Notes: generated by a model not told the origin, from the letters alone. A DNA stretch of 64,000 nucleotides from Desulfonatronum thiosulfatophilum (GCF_900104215.1 NZ_FMXO01000009.1:62001-126000), one strand, 5' to 3'; counted from the stretch's first letter, positions 8,537-18,476 are shown. Numbers and translations: made by a program.

Positions 8537-9523
8537 ATGTGTCCGACGCAACTTGGTCCGGTAGGATCGTTCATCAACCATCATTATCGCCATTTCAACG
8601 CCGCTGCTTTGATCGACGCAGCCAAGGCATACGATGATTTTTTGACCGGTGGCGGCAAGATGATGATCACCCTGGCCGGGGCCATGAGCACGGCCGAACT
8701 GGGGCTTTCCCTGGCCGAGATGATCCGCCGGGATAAAATTCATCTCATCGTCTGCACCGGAGCCAACATGGAGGAGGACATCTTCAACCTGGTGGCCCAT
8801 GATTATTATGAGCGGGTGCCGCATTACCGGGACCTGACGCCCCAGGACGAGGCGGAGTTGCTGGCGCGGCACATGAACCGCGTGACCGACACCTGCATCC
8901 CGGAAATGGAGGCCATGCGGCGGATCGAAAAAGCCATGCTGGAGGTCTGGACGGCCGCGGACGCCAAGGGAGATCGCTATTTTCCCCATGAGTTCTTCCG
9001 CCAGATTCTGGCCAGCGGGGCCCTGGCATCCTCTTACCAGATCGATCCCAAGGATTCCTGGATGGTGGCGGCTCTGGAAAAGAACGTGCCCATGGTGGTT
9101 CCCGGCTGGGAGGACTCCACCTTGGGCAACATGTACTCGGCCGCGGTTCTGCGCGGGGAGGTCAAGAACGTCCATACCGTGCGCACCGGAATCGAGTACA
9201 TGACATGGCTGGCTGAACATTACATCCAGACCACGAAAACCAATCAACTGGGGATGTTTCAGATCGGCGGAGGCATTGCCGGCGACTTTCCGATTTGCGT
9301 GGTGCCCATGCTCCATCAGGATATGGAGATGACCGAAGTGCCGTTATGGGGGTATTTTTGTCAGATCAGCGACAGTACGACCAGTTATGGTTCCTATTCC
9401 GGGGCCATTCCCAATGAAAAAATCACCTGGGGCAAATTGGGCGTGGATACACCGAAGTTCGTCATCGAATCCGACGCGACCATCGTCGCTCCATTGATTT
9501 TCGCCTATTTACTGGGTTGGTGA
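8537..9523 (+). CDS. Deoxyhypusine synthase family protein (polyamine-modifying, copy 1)
   Basis: 328 residues from the ATG at 8537, chosen because AAGGAG lies nine bases upstream; the frame is open further up without a better start. The deoxyhypusine synthase fold transfers an aminobutyl group from spermidine using an active-site lysine. That lysine is kept in ITWGKLG (Lys300), in a context close to the eukaryotic SWGK motif. NAD-binding glycine-rich parts are visible (TLAGAMST, GGGIAGDFP). Bacteria lack eIF5A, so bacterial homologues are thought to act on small polyamines, for example making homospermidine. Its 3' end overlaps the convergent P-II gene by 19 bases. A second paralogue is at 21943-23070. 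Confidence 0.88.
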   Translation: MCPTQLGPVGSFINHHYRHFNAAALIDAAKAYDDFLTGGGKMMITLAGAMSTAELGLSLAEMIRRDKIHLIVCTGANMEEDIFNLVAHDYYERVPHYRDLTPQDEAELLARHMNRVTDTCIPEMEAMRRIEKAMLEVWTAADAKGDRYFPHEFFRQILASGALASSYQIDPKDSWMVAALEKNVPMVVPGWEDSTLGNMYSAAVLRGEVKNVHTVRTGIEYMTWLAEHYIQTTKTNQLGMFQIGGGIAGDFPICVVPMLHQDMEMTEVPLWGYFCQISDSTTSYGSYSGAIPNEKITWGKLGVDTPKFVIESDATIVAPLIFAYLLGW

Positions 9524-9858
9524 TCAGGTTCCAGCATGCACATGTGACAAATCCCGGCGACCTTTTTCAGTTCAACCACAAAGGAAATACCGGCGCCGGG
9601 TTTGTCCAGTTTGCCCGCCTTCATCAAGGCCTTCAGGACGGTGTCGGTTATCTCCTGCGGCACGATGGTCAAGATGATGTCTTTCTCCGGTTCTATGGGA
9701 ATGCCCCAGAACTTCTTGTTTTCCCGTACTCCGGTTCCCCGCCCCGGGATGATCGTGCCGCCTTCGGCTCCGGCTTCCTTGGATGCCTCAATGATCGCAT
9801 CACTATGGCCCTTGTTCACTATGGTGACAATAAGGTCAAAGGGGATACCCACTTCCAT
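9505..9858 (-). CDS. P-II family protein associated with DUF1538 membrane proteins
   Basis: About 117 residues from the ATG at 9858 (MEVGIPFDL), which has AGGAG at suitable spacing. The frame also opens with TTG at 9864. The fold is ferredoxin-like P-II/GlnB: VTIVNKGHSD, IIPGRGTGV and the late segment KLDKPGAGISFVVEL resembling the GlnB B-loop/C-loop (GKIFV/PGxG). The T-loop tyrosine that is uridylylated in GlnB is absent. P-II proteins bind ATP/ADP and small effectors and gate membrane transporters. Being last in the operon with two DUF1538 genes, it most likely regulates them. Confidence 0.8.
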   Translation of the reverse strand: MEVGIPFDLIVTIVNKGHSDAIIEASKEAGAEGGTIIPGRGTGVRENKKFWGIPIEPEKDIILTIVPQEITDTVLKALMKAGKLDKPGAGISFVVELKKVAGICHMCMLEPDHQPSK

Positions 9859-9860
9859 GG

Positions 9861-10589
9861 TCAACTCCTGTTTTTAATGAACGTCACAACCATGCCCAGA
9901 ATCATGACCGAGAGAATCGGCGCCATGGCCACCAGGGCGATCAGACCGAAGCCGTCCAGAATCGCATCCCGGCCGTCGATGGCCGAGGCGATGCCCAGGG
10001 CCACGGCCAGAACGAACGTTACGGTCATCGGACCCGTGGCCACTCCTCCGGCGTCAAAGGCAATGGCCACGAAGGTACCGTCGCAAAAAAGCATCAACAG
10101 CAGGGCCAGCAGATATCCGGGCACGATAATGTAGTGAATGGGAATGCCGTAGATGATCCTGGCCATGCCCAGGGCCACGAACAGTGCGACGCCCAGCGAC
10201 AGGGTGACCAGGATCACATCTTTACGGATACTCCCGGCCGATGCCTTTTCCACCTCATGACTCAGAATTCGCACGGCCGGTTCAGCCACCGTAGCCACCA
10301 GTCCCAAAATGAACCCAATGGGCATGAGCAGCCACTTGTGGTCCATGCCCCCTAGAATCTCCCCCATTTGCGTGCCCACGGGCATGAAGCCCACCTGGAC
10401 TCCCTGTAGAAACAAGGCCAGTCCCAACATGGTCAAGATCAGCCCCTTGACCATGTTCACCACGTATTTTTTGGGCAATTTGAGATAAAATATCTGAAAA
10501 AAAATGAAAAAGCCCACCAAAGGAATCATGGCCTGTAGAACTTCCCAGCTGACATGGCCGAAATGCAGAAAATCCAGAAGTTCTCTCAT
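9861..10589 (-). CDS. DUF1538 membrane protein, second half of a split pair
   Basis: 242 residues with about seven hydrophobic segments. It carries the DUF1538 hallmark AFDAGGVATGPMTV near residues 178-191, and VATVAEPAVRIL near 98-109. The same motifs recur in the adjacent gene at 10586-11281, so the two proteins are homologous halves. In many bacteria these are fused in one polypeptide. The start overlaps the previous gene by four bases (ATGA), and the P-II gene follows directly. Function is uncharacterised; the P-II partner suggests a regulated transporter. Confidence 0.85.
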   Translation of the reverse strand: MRELLDFLHFGHVSWEVLQAMIPLVGFFIFFQIFYLKLPKKYVVNMVKGLILTMLGLALFLQGVQVGFMPVGTQMGEILGGMDHKWLLMPIGFILGLVATVAEPAVRILSHEVEKASAGSIRKDVILVTLSLGVALFVALGMARIIYGIPIHYIIVPGYLLALLLMLFCDGTFVAIAFDAGGVATGPMTVTFVLAVALGIASAIDGRDAILDGFGLIALVAMAPILSVMILGMVVTFIKNRS

Positions 10590-11281
10590 CCGTAAATCAT
10601 CCCCAGGAGCATGACGCCGATGACAGGCCCTATGGAAGCTAGGCCGACTAGCCCGAAGCCGTCCGAAAAGGAGGACCGCCCGCCCATGACGGCCACCGTG
10701 CCCAGTCCCAAAGCCAGAATAAAGGGCACGGTCACCGGGCCGGTGGTTACGCCGCCGGCATCAAAGGCAATGGGCACGAAGGAAGGAGGCGTGACGAAGG
10801 ACAACGCCAAAATAAGCAGATATCCGCCGCTCAGCAACCACTGAATGGGCACCTTGAGCACGATGCGCATCATGGCCATGGCCACGAAGACCGCCACACC
10901 CAGGGCCACGGTAAAAACCAGAAGATTGCTCCCAATCATTCCGTCCGAAACGAAATCCACCTGATGCGCCAGTACGCGGACATCCGGCTCGGCCACGGTC
11001 ACGGCAAAACCGAGTAGAAATGCAAAAAAAAGCAGGAAGAACATCGATCCGTGCTTGGGCAGTTCCGATCCCACCGCCTCGCCCATGGGCAACAATCCAA
11101 TCTTGACGCCCTGCAGGAACAGCATCAGTCCGAGCAAAACCATGAACGCGCCGATGAGGAATCGGGCAAAAACCAGCCAAGGCATGCCGACTAGGAAGAT
11201 CTGGAGCAGAACGACCACGATGGTTATGGGCAGAACAGCCTGAACCACTTCCTTCATGTTTTCTTTCCAACCCGTGCGCAA
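10586..11281 (-). CDS. DUF1538 membrane protein, first half of a split pair
   Basis: 231 residues with about seven hydrophobic segments. Hallmarks AFDAGGVTTGPVTV and VAEPDVRVLAHQVD mirror those of the next gene. The start is taken at the TTG at 11281 because a full AAGGAGG (11287-11293) lies five bases upstream; the first ATG in frame is at 11257. This is the first gene of the operon DUF1538-DUF1538-P-II. Nothing in the sequence identifies a substrate. Confidence 0.82.
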   Translation of the reverse strand: MRTGWKENMKEVVQAVLPITIVVVLLQIFLVGMPWLVFARFLIGAFMVLLGLMLFLQGVKIGLLPMGEAVGSELPKHGSMFFLLFFAFLLGFAVTVAEPDVRVLAHQVDFVSDGMIGSNLLVFTVALGVAVFVAMAMMRIVLKVPIQWLLSGGYLLILALSFVTPPSFVPIAFDAGGVTTGPVTVPFILALGLGTVAVMGGRSSFSDGFGLVGLASIGPVIGVMLLGMIYG

Positions 11282-11571
11282 TCATTCCTCCTTAGGTTTC
11301 TATCAGCGTTCACCTTCAATGCTGATTGATCAGCCGGGAACATTCACCAAGCACGGGAATGCTCTTGTGATCAAGAGAATTCAATATTATGCGTTGAAGG
11401 ACGTCAAGCTGAATTTAACAAAAGATATGCTGAATCCCAAACAGCATTGATCACTCTCTCCTGCCACTCACCGAACCGTATTCAGAATCAAGCCTTTTTT
11501 CTTGAACAAGAACAACATTACGCGTCCTGATTCCAAACCGAGGTTGTCGGGATGACCGTGAAAGGGATGTT
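11282..11571. other. Divergent intergenic region (DUF1538 operon / hybrid kinase)
   Basis: About 290 bases that must contain two divergent promoters. The region 11380-11460 is AT-rich. I see no hairpin, repeat or coding frame that I can support. Confidence 0.4.
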
Positions 11572-14500
11572 ATGAGCAAAGGCGGAAATGAGGGAATCAA
11601 CCAACCGGATCGGAACTTGGACCCTTCTCATGACGAGTACCAGCATCTGGTGCAGGAATTGCGGATCTACCAAGCCGAGCTGGAGACGCAAAACGAGGAA
11701 TTGCGTCAAACACAGCTGGAACTGGAGCGATCACGTACGGAGTACTTCCAGCTCTTCGAATTCGCACCCATGGGGTATGTGGTCATTGCCGAAAACGGCA
11801 TGGTTCAAAACGCCAACCTCACCGCTGTCAATATTCTGGGACTGAGTCGTCAAACGCTGCTCAGACAATCTTTTTACAGGTTTGTACCTGACCAGGACCA
11901 GCACCTTTTCAATACCTACCACAAACGACTGCTCACTGCTCGCGCCCCGCAAACATTCGAGCTGCGGCTGCAACGCTTCGATGGTTCATTTTTCTGGGCT
12001 CGCTTGGACATGGCTCCCGCCGAGGAGGAACAGTCCAAAGATCGTTATTGCCGGGCCACGATTACGGACATTTCCGAACTCAAGCAGACCCAAGATGCCA
12101 TGCTGGAACAGCAGCGACTGGCCGAAGAAGGCGGAGAACAATGGCAGCGCACATTTGACACCGTGCCGGACATGATCGCTTTGATCGACAGAGACCACCG
12201 CATTATGCGAGCCAACCGAGCCATGGCCGAACGCCTGAACCTTTCCCCTAAAGATGTGGCAGGCAAATTCTGCTATGAAGCGATTCACGGTCTTTCCGCC
12301 CCACCGGAATTTTGCCCTCACTCAGCAACACTGAGAACCGGCAGAACAGAATGCGCGGAGGTCGAAGAAAAACTTCTCAGTGGGCATTTCGAGGTCACGA
12401 CCACACCGCTGAGCTCCACTGATGGACATTTAATCGGCAGCGTTCATGTCCTTCGTGACGTCACGGAGAGGAAAAAGGCCGCATCCTATATTGAGCGAAG
12501 CGAAAAAATGTTCCGCCTGCTTTTTGAGCAAAACAAGGATGCCATTTTATGGGCCGACACCAACGGCAACATCATTCGGTGCAATGCCGCCGCGGAGGAC
12601 TTGTTCGAGTGGAGCCGCGATGAACTGCTGCAATTGAACCAGGTCGAACTGCATCCGGCTCACAAGCGGGAAGACTATCGACAGATGTTCCGGAACAGCA
12701 TCTCCGGCCTCAAGAAACTGAACATTGCTGTCCAGATCGTAACCAAATCGGGCACGATCAGGGACATTGAACTGATGTCCACGGTCATCAATCTGGAAGG
12801 TCAGGAGGTCAACCAGGGTATTTTCGTGGACGTCACCGAGCAGAAAATCGCCCAGGAAGAATTGCAGTATCGCCTGCAGCTGCAGCGTCTGCTCATGGAC
12901 ATGTCCCTGGTCTTCCTGACCGCTCCCGTGGACTACCTTGACCATGCCGTTCGCGAGACGTTGATGCAAACCGGAGAATTCACCCAGACAGACAGGGCCA
13001 GTCTGTTCATTTACGATTTTGAACATCAGGTGATGCGGAACTCTCATGAATGGTGCGCTCCGGGAATCACGCCCAAAATAAGCACGCTGCAATACGTCCC
13101 CTTTGCATTGAATCCGCAAATGATCATGATCCACAAGGAAGGCCGCCCTTACCATGTCACCCGAGTCGCTGAGCTGCCAACGAACGACCCATTCCGCAAC
13201 CATCTGGCCGAGCAAGAGATTCAATCCTTCATTGCCGTACCTCTCAAGGATCACCAAAATTGCTATGGTTTCATCAGTTTTGCGGCAGTCGCAGCCCCCA
13301 GGGAATGGACAGTAGCCGAAGCCGATCTTTTTCTACTTCTGGCTGAATTGCTGCTCAATGCCATGCACCGGCAACAGCGAGAAGAAGAGCTGAATCATGC
13401 CCGCAAGCTGGCCGAGCAGGCAACCCTGGCCAAGAGTCATTTTCTCGCCAACATGAGCCATGAAATCCGTACTCCTATGAATGGAGTGATCGGCATGACC
13501 GGACTCCTACTGGACACGGAACTGACTCCGGAACAACGCAGCTTTGTAGAGGTGATCCGTTCCAGCGGCGACGCTCTGCTCACGCTGATCAATGACATTC
13601 TTGATTTTTCCAAGATCGAGGCCGACAAGCTGGACCTGGAGGACCTGGATTTCAACCTGCGAGCCACGGTTGAGGATACAGCGCAAATGTTGTCCCACCA
13701 AGCTCACTCTAAAGGTCTGGAATTGATTTGCCGGGTCGACCCGCGAATCCTGACTACAGTCCGTGGCGATCCGGGCAGACTTCGTCAGATCCTGCTCAAT
13801 CTTGCCGGCAATGCCATCAAATTCACTTCCCACGGAGAGGTTGTTCTGGATGTCAGTCCAGTCGGGATGGAAAAAGGACGCCAGATAGTGCGCATCGAGG
13901 TTCGGGATACGGGAATCGGGATTTCCGCGGATAAGCTAAATCAGCTGTTTCTTCCGTTTCATCAACTGGATGCATCCATTACGCGCCAATTCGGCGGCAC
14001 CGGCCTCGGGCTGGCCATCTCCAAACGGCTGGTCTCGATGATGGGCGGGGAAATCGGCGCGACCAGCACTCCGGGAGCGGGCTCCATCTTCTGGTTCACG
14101 ATATCCCTGGGCAAAGCCTTACAAGAACCAGCCAGGTATTCCATTGGCGACGACTTCCATGAAAACATCCGCAACGCCCGCATTCTCTGTGTCGATGACA
14201 ACCCGACAAACAGATTGATCCTGTCCGAACAGCTGGAACGCTGGCATGTACGCCATGAACAGAGCTCTTCCGCGGAAGAAGCTCTGGAAATGCTGCGTCG
14301 AGCCAAGGCTGAACGCGATCCGTTCCAGATCATGCTCACGGACATGCAAATGCCCCAGACTGACGGTGAAACCCTGGGTCGCATGATCAAGGCGGATCCG
14401 GAACTGCAAGACCTGAGCATGATCATGCTCACATCATTGGGACAGCGCGGAGACGCCAAACGACTTCTGGACATCGGTTTCGCGGCATATCTCCAAAAAC

Positions 14501-14853
14501 CTCTCAGGCAGTCCCAACTGCTGGACTGCCTGCTCATGGTCTTCAATTCATTGGGTTCAAATGATTACGAAAAGCCTTCTGAACCGCCCGCAATCCGCTC
14601 CCATGTTTCTTCCTTGATCACCCGCCACTCGCTCAACGAAGAAAGTCGGTGCAAGTCGCGTATCCTGCTGGTCGAGGACAACCCCGTGAATCAGCTCGTT
14701 GCTGGGAAGCTGCTGGAAAAATGGATGATTATCTGGCCAAACCCGTCTCCCCCCAACAGTTGGAGGATATATTGTCCAGATGGCTGCGTTATGGCGAATG
14801 CGATGATGCCTCTGAAGCCGGATCCGTCGATTGCATGCAGGACGACAAGCTGA
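11572..14853 (+). CDS. Hybrid sensor histidine kinase, truncated within second receiver
   Basis: Domain order: an N-terminal coiled segment, PAS (~60-170), PAS (~190-305), PAS (~310-425), GAF (~435-600), HisKA with H-box [11 protein letters not shown] (His near 630), HATPase with N-box [11 protein letters not shown] (~740) and G-box RDTGIGIS (~779), then receiver 1 (VDDNPTN ~872, phospho-Asp in MLTDMQMP ~923). Receiver 2 begins normally ([12 protein letters not shown], ~1032) but breaks after LLEK near base 14720. The frame then reads 44 unrelated residues. The missing remainder of receiver 2 and an Hpt domain continue in another frame (14721-15227). There are no membrane helices, so it is a cytoplasmic sensor. 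The kinase core and receiver 1 are intact. Confidence 0.85.
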   Translation: MSKGGNEGINQPDRNLDPSHDEYQHLVQELRIYQAELETQNEELRQTQLELERSRTEYFQLFEFAPMGYVVIAENGMVQNANLTAVNILGLSRQTLLRQSFYRFVPDQDQHLFNTYHKRLLTARAPQTFELRLQRFDGSFFWARLDMAPAEEEQSKDRYCRATITDISELKQTQDAMLEQQRLAEEGGEQWQRTFDTVPDMIALIDRDHRIMRANRAMAERLNLSPKDVAGKFCYEAIHGLSAPPEFCPHSATLRTGRTECAEVEEKLLSGHFEVTTTPLSSTDGHLIGSVHVLRDVTERKKAASYIERSEKMFRLLFEQNKDAILWADTNGNIIRCNAAAEDLFEWSRDELLQLNQVELHPAHKREDYRQMFRNSISGLKKLNIAVQIVTKSGTIRDIELMSTVINLEGQEVNQGIFVDVTEQKIAQEELQYRLQLQRLLMDMSLVFLTAPVDYLDHAVRETLMQTGEFTQTDRASLFIYDFEHQVMRNSHEWCAPGITPKISTLQYVPFALNPQMIMIHKEGRPYHVTRVAELPTNDPFRNHLAEQEIQSFIAVPLKDHQNCYGFISFAAVAAPREWTVAEADLFLLLAELLLNAMHRQQREEELNHARKLAEQATLAKSHFLANMSHEIRTPMNGVIGMTGLLLDTELTPEQRSFVEVIRSSGDALLTLINDILDFSKIEADKLDLEDLDFNLRATVEDTAQMLSHQAHSKGLELICRVDPRILTTVRGDPGRLRQILLNLAGNAIKFTSHGEVVLDVSPVGMEKGRQIVRIEVRDTGIGISADKLNQLFLPFHQLDASITRQFGGTGLGLAISKRLVSMMGGEIGATSTPGAGSIFWFTISLGKALQEPARYSIGDDFHENIRNARILCVDDNPTNRLILSEQLERWHVRHEQSSSAEEALEMLRRAKAERDPFQIMLTDMQMPQTDGETLGRMIKADPELQDLSMIMLTSLGQRGDAKRLLDIGFAAYLQKPLRQSQLLDCLLMVFNSLGSNDYEKPSEPPAIRSHVSSLITRHSLNEESRCKSRILLVEDNPVNQLVAGKLLEKWMIIWPNPSPPNSWRIYCPDGCVMANAMMPLKPDPSIACRTTS

Positions 14854-15227
14854 TGGCCCCGAACCTGTTGGAGAATACGCAAACCGATCAAGCTGTGTCT
14901 GCCGTTTTCGACCGAGAGGGGCTGTTGCGTCGATTGATGGGAGACGAGGAAATGGTTTTCTCCATCATGGACATGTTTTTGAAGACCGCTGCTGAAAGAA
15001 TTTCCGAACTCAACACCAGATTCGAGAAGAACGACATGCCGGCCATCTGGAATGAAGCCCATGCCATAAAAGGATCAGCCTTGAATGCTGGATTTTCAGC
15101 TATTGCCGAAGTCGGAGTACGTCTGGAACAGGCGGCCAAGGAGCAGGACGTCGCGCATATCTCTAACCTGTTGATCGAACTTGAACGACAATACAACCTG
15201 GCACAACGATTCCACCGCCAACAATAA
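14721..15227 (+). pseudogene. Detached C-terminus of the hybrid kinase: end of receiver 2 plus Hpt domain
   Basis: This frame opens [18 protein letters not shown], the normal end of a receiver domain (with the conserved Lys-Pro), and continues into an Hpt domain with its phospho-histidine in HAIKGSALNAG. It is out of frame with the kinase upstream. About 75-80 residues of receiver 2, including the phospho-acceptor Asp, are missing at the junction. The sequence around the junction (GCTGGAAAAATGG) suggests joining at a short repeat. Unless a reading-frame shift occurs, this part is not attached to the kinase. A sequencing or assembly error is possible but would not restore the missing residues. 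Confidence 0.75.
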
Positions 15228-15325
15228 CTACCCAGTTCAAGCTCGGCTTATCTTGATTATTCGCATCTCAATTCCTTCCATGAGCAGGCTTTAACGATGA
15301 ACGTTGCCCTATGAACGACAGCTGA

Positions 15326-16243
15326 TCAGGTGCGAAAGATCCCAAGCACCAAAGGCATAGTCAGGAAGGCGGCCAGAGTTTGAATCGTAATGATTTCAGC
15401 CATAAGCAAGATATCTCCGCCGAGTTGGCGGGCCAGCACATATGCTGCCGGACCGCAAGGCAGGGCGGCGAAGATCAGGACGACGACCGCATTATCATGT
15501 TCCAGACCGAAAAATATGGCCAACCCCGCGGCCGAAAGTGGCAGCAATAGCAGTTTGATCGCCGATGCCAGGGCAATGACCCGACTGTCTCCCACAAGAC
15601 CGCTGAACCGCAGTCCTGCCCCCACGGACAACAAGCCAAGCGGCATCGAAGCCTGGCTGAGTACCGTAATCAATTCCTGTGTGCCGAATCCGAGAGAAAG
15701 GCCGGATAGATTGGCGACAATGCCCAGGAAGCAGGCCGTTATCATGGGGTTGTGAAGTAATGTCTTGACGGTTTGCAGCCGATCGCCCGGCTTGTTGGCA
15801 TTCACCAACGAGACCACGACCACACTGATCAAATTGGAGAGCGGAATCATTACGGCAATGACCAGAGCAGCCAGGACAAGCCCCTGGTTGCCGTACAGGA
15901 CATAGGCAGCCGAAATGCCGACATAGGTGTTCGGGCGCAGCCCACCCTGGAAAAACGATGAATATGAAGCTCCGGTCAGCTTCAAGCGCCTGCGTAAAGC
16001 CAGCATTAAGATGCTGACCAGAAGCATGGACAAAATGATGGTCAGGGCCACGTATCCAAAGTGCATCTCATCAAAGCTGGCTGAATACAGGCTGGAGAAA
16101 AGCAAGGCCGGGAAGAAAACATAATAGGTGATTCGACCGGCCATGGGCCAGAAGGCTTCACCCGGAAAATCCAGCCTTCTGAATCCCCATCCCATAAAGA
16201 TGAGAAGAAATATCGGCGTCAGAGCGGTGACGATCTGGAACAT
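15326..16243 (-). CDS. AEC family transporter (auxin efflux carrier-like permease)
   Basis: 305 residues with ten hydrophobic segments in two five-helix bundles, the AEC (PF03547) pattern. It contains the family's proline/asparagine-containing segment in helix 4 (LRPNTYVGISAAY) and the C-terminal half starting LLHNPMITACFLG. Bacterial members export or import small organic acids such as malate or malonate, but the substrate is not evident. It stands alone, convergent with the hybrid kinase. Confidence 0.9.
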   Translation of the reverse strand: MFQIVTALTPIFLLIFMGWGFRRLDFPGEAFWPMAGRITYYVFFPALLFSSLYSASFDEMHFGYVALTIILSMLLVSILMLALRRRLKLTGASYSSFFQGGLRPNTYVGISAAYVLYGNQGLVLAALVIAVMIPLSNLISVVVVSLVNANKPGDRLQTVKTLLHNPMITACFLGIVANLSGLSLGFGTQELITVLSQASMPLGLLSVGAGLRFSGLVGDSRVIALASAIKLLLLPLSAAGLAIFFGLEHDNAVVVLIFAALPCGPAAYVLARQLGGDILLMAEIITIQTLAAFLTMPLVLGIFRT

Positions 16244-16420
16244 GGTCGACTCATGGATTACTTCTGTTCATCAAGATCATGTTGGGGGCAGAGCAAAAAA
16301 AGATTTGTGACTGCTCAGCTGCAAGCGGATTTTTCAAAACGACGAAAAGCAGCTTTACGAAAAAACAATTTCCTGCCATTGTATCTGTTTTTTGTACACC
16401 ACCAGTACGAGGTGACAGTT

Positions 16421-16639
16421 ATGCTCCCCATGGACTGTTTGCGGGAAATCGAAGAAATGCTCACCAGCGGCCAACTTGCGAAGGACTTTGAGGACGGCTG
16501 TGAAAATGATCGCTATATCATCCTGGATTTTCTTGAAAAACTGATGGAACTGGGCGAAGCAGCGGACAAGACGGCTACGGAAGTCATTTTCAAAGGTTCT
16601 TATCTGGAAATGTTAGCCGGGACCAAGGACCAGAAATAG
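16421..16639 (+). CDS. Small hypothetical acidic protein
   Basis: 72 residues from the ATG at 16421, which has GAGGTGA upstream; the frame is open to 16253 but the upstream part looks non-coding. It is helical and acidic, MLPMDCLREIEEMLTSG to the end, with no membrane segment or known motif. It overlaps the convergent rsmG by 40 bases. I do not recognise a family. Confidence 0.5.
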   Translation: MLPMDCLREIEEMLTSGQLAKDFEDGCENDRYIILDFLEKLMELGEAADKTATEVIFKGSYLEMLAGTKDQK

Positions 16640-17268
16640 CGATCTTTATCACTCCCGGTATAACGGTGCGAACCGGTCGCAACCCAATCCGGCGGCATGA
16701 CACTGGGTACGGGCTCATTGGCCATGATTACGACGGCTGCCCCCCTTGCCAGCCAGGGCTTGACCAGCTTGAGCAGTTCCGGCCAGGGTAGGAACGCCCT
16801 GCTCAGGCAGAGATCCACCGGCGCCAATGCCGGCAATGCCTGTTCAGCGCGTTGCGGCCGCACAAACGTCCGTTGCAGCTGCATCGCTGAAAGAACCTGC
16901 AACAAAAAAGCGGTTCTTTTGCGTCGAATTTCCACGAGATGATACACGCCGTGTGGCCAGAAGAGACGAAGCGGCAGTCCGGGCAACCCCGCACCAGCAC
17001 CCAGATCAACGGTGCAGGGCGCTTCAGGCAGGTTCAACGAATTCAGAAAATCTGCCAGATGCCAACTGTCCGCTATCAGATCCGCAAGGATGGTATGCCA
17101 GTCCTGGGGGCCCACCAGATTCATCCGCTGATTCCAGACGAGCAGCAGTTCAAGGTATCGGCTCAATCCGAGGACTTGCTCCCCATCCAGGACGCGGCCC
17201 AAGGATACGGCCGCGTCGGCAATCTGATTCGGAGTCGGAACTGCAATGGATGTTTTTTGCGCGGCCAT
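16600..17268 (-). CDS. rsmG: 16S rRNA (guanine527-N7)-methyltransferase RsmG
   Basis: 222 residues from the ATG at 17268, which has AAGGA seven bases upstream; the frame opens earlier at 17316. It is a Rossmann-fold SAM-dependent methyltransferase that makes m7G527 of 16S rRNA. Family motifs are WNQRMNLVGPQD near the start, VDLGAGAGLPGLPL (SAM-binding motif I), LVEIRRKRTAFL and the later SRAFLPW. It stands alone, divergent from fabD. Confidence 0.92.
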   Translation of the reverse strand: MAAQKTSIAVPTPNQIADAAVSLGRVLDGEQVLGLSRYLELLLVWNQRMNLVGPQDWHTILADLIADSWHLADFLNSLNLPEAPCTVDLGAGAGLPGLPLRLFWPHGVYHLVEIRRKRTAFLLQVLSAMQLQRTFVRPQRAEQALPALAPVDLCLSRAFLPWPELLKLVKPWLARGAAVVIMANEPVPSVMPPDWVATGSHRYTGSDKDRYFWSLVPANISR

Positions 17269-17334
17269 GCGGCTGTCCTTGGCTGATTTATTACATAATT
17301 GCAAGCACCTGAACAACGAAACATATTAGTCATG

Positions 17335-17382
17335 CAATCGCAATCGCAATCGAAATCGAAATCGAAATCGAAATCGAAAACA
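17335..17382. repeat. Direct hexamer array (CAATCG)3(AAATCG)5
   Basis: Eight hexamers in perfect tandem: three CAATCG followed by five AAATCG. The array lies in the divergent region between rsmG and fabD. It matches the unit of the arrays near 8.3 kb and 44.8-45.0 kb, but here there is no inverted partner. Confidence 0.9.
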
Positions 17383-17490
17383 CAACCGGAATTAAGACCT
17401 CATCGTCAACCAAGCGATTATTCAACAGATCTAACTACCCGCCAAATGTAAACGATCAGACTGCACCTCGAACACCATCAGGAATAATTT

Positions 17491-18447
17491 ATGAATACTC
17501 CGGAAGTCAAAACGGTTGTCGTTTTCCCTGGTCAGGGCTCGCAGGAAAAGGGCATGGGCCGCGATGTGGCGGAACGCTTCACCGAAGCCATGGATCTTTG
17601 GAAGCAGGCGGAAAAGGCCGCTGATGCGCCGTTGCGGGAAATCTACTGGGATGGGACGGATCAGGACATGGCCAGAACACGGTATCTGCAACCGGCCATG
17701 ACCGCGACCACGCTGAGCCTCTGGATCGTGGGCCACCAGCGGTTGCGTGCCGATTGTCTGGCCGGTCACAGCCTGGGAGAGTTTGCCGCACTGGCCGCGG
17801 CACGCATTCTGGAAATCCCTGATGTATTGGAATTGACGGCTTTGCGTGGACGATTGATGGATGAAGCGGGTTCGGCCCAGGGCGGCAAGATGGCCGCGGT
17901 GCTCAAGCTGTCCCGGAATCTGGTCCAGGAAATCATTGACGCCGCACGCGGTGAGAGCGGTCAGGAGTTGCGCATTGCCAACGACAACTCGCCGGGACAG
18001 TTCGTGATCAGCGGAACCGCCGAACTGGTGGAACAAGCGACGTCCCTGGTCAAGGAGCGCAAGGGCCGCGCCGTGCCCCTGGCTGTGAGCGGAGCGTTTC
18101 ACAGTTCCCTGATGGCCGAACCGGCTCGGGAATTTGCCGGCGTGCTCAAGAAGATGGATTGGCGCTCTCCCCGAATTCCTCTTTATTTCAACGTCACGGC
18201 ACGACCTGAATCCGACCCGGCCCGCATTCAGACCCTGGTCGCCGAACAGATGACCTCCTCCGTGCTCTGGACCCAGAGCGTACTGGCCCAGTGGCAGGAC
18301 GGAGCGCGAAACTGGGTGGAACTGGGCCCCAAGGGCGTGCTGACAAGGCTGATCAACGCCATTCTGGCCGACAAGACGGACTCCTGGGAGAGCAAGAGCA
18401 TCTCGGGTCTGGAACAGCTCGATACGCTCCCACCATCCTCTGAATGA
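17491..18447 (+). CDS. fabD: ACP S-malonyltransferase FabD
   Basis: 318 residues. It transfers malonyl groups from CoA to acyl carrier protein at the start of fatty acid synthesis. The nucleophile motif GHSLGEF has Ser94, FPGQGSQ is near residue 12, the active-site His is in SGAFHSSLM and the Gln-containing strand near the end reads VELGPKGVL. AGGAA lies six bases before the ATG. The order fabD-argS-SPOR is tight (29 and 66 bases), suggesting a common transcript. A role in another acyltransfer cannot be excluded because no fab genes are adjacent. Confidence 0.9.
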   Translation: MNTPEVKTVVVFPGQGSQEKGMGRDVAERFTEAMDLWKQAEKAADAPLREIYWDGTDQDMARTRYLQPAMTATTLSLWIVGHQRLRADCLAGHSLGEFAALAAARILEIPDVLELTALRGRLMDEAGSAQGGKMAAVLKLSRNLVQEIIDAARGESGQELRIANDNSPGQFVISGTAELVEQATSLVKERKGRAVPLAVSGAFHSSLMAEPAREFAGVLKKMDWRSPRIPLYFNVTARPESDPARIQTLVAEQMTSSVLWTQSVLAQWQDGARNWVELGPKGVLTRLINAILADKTDSWESKSISGLEQLDTLPPSSE

Positions 18448-18476
18448 ACCGCTGAAGACAACCACGAGAACCATCC

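Noticed and set aside
17335-17382. Could the hexamer array be a CRISPR?
   Set aside because: Units are six bases with no spacers; no cas genes are present.
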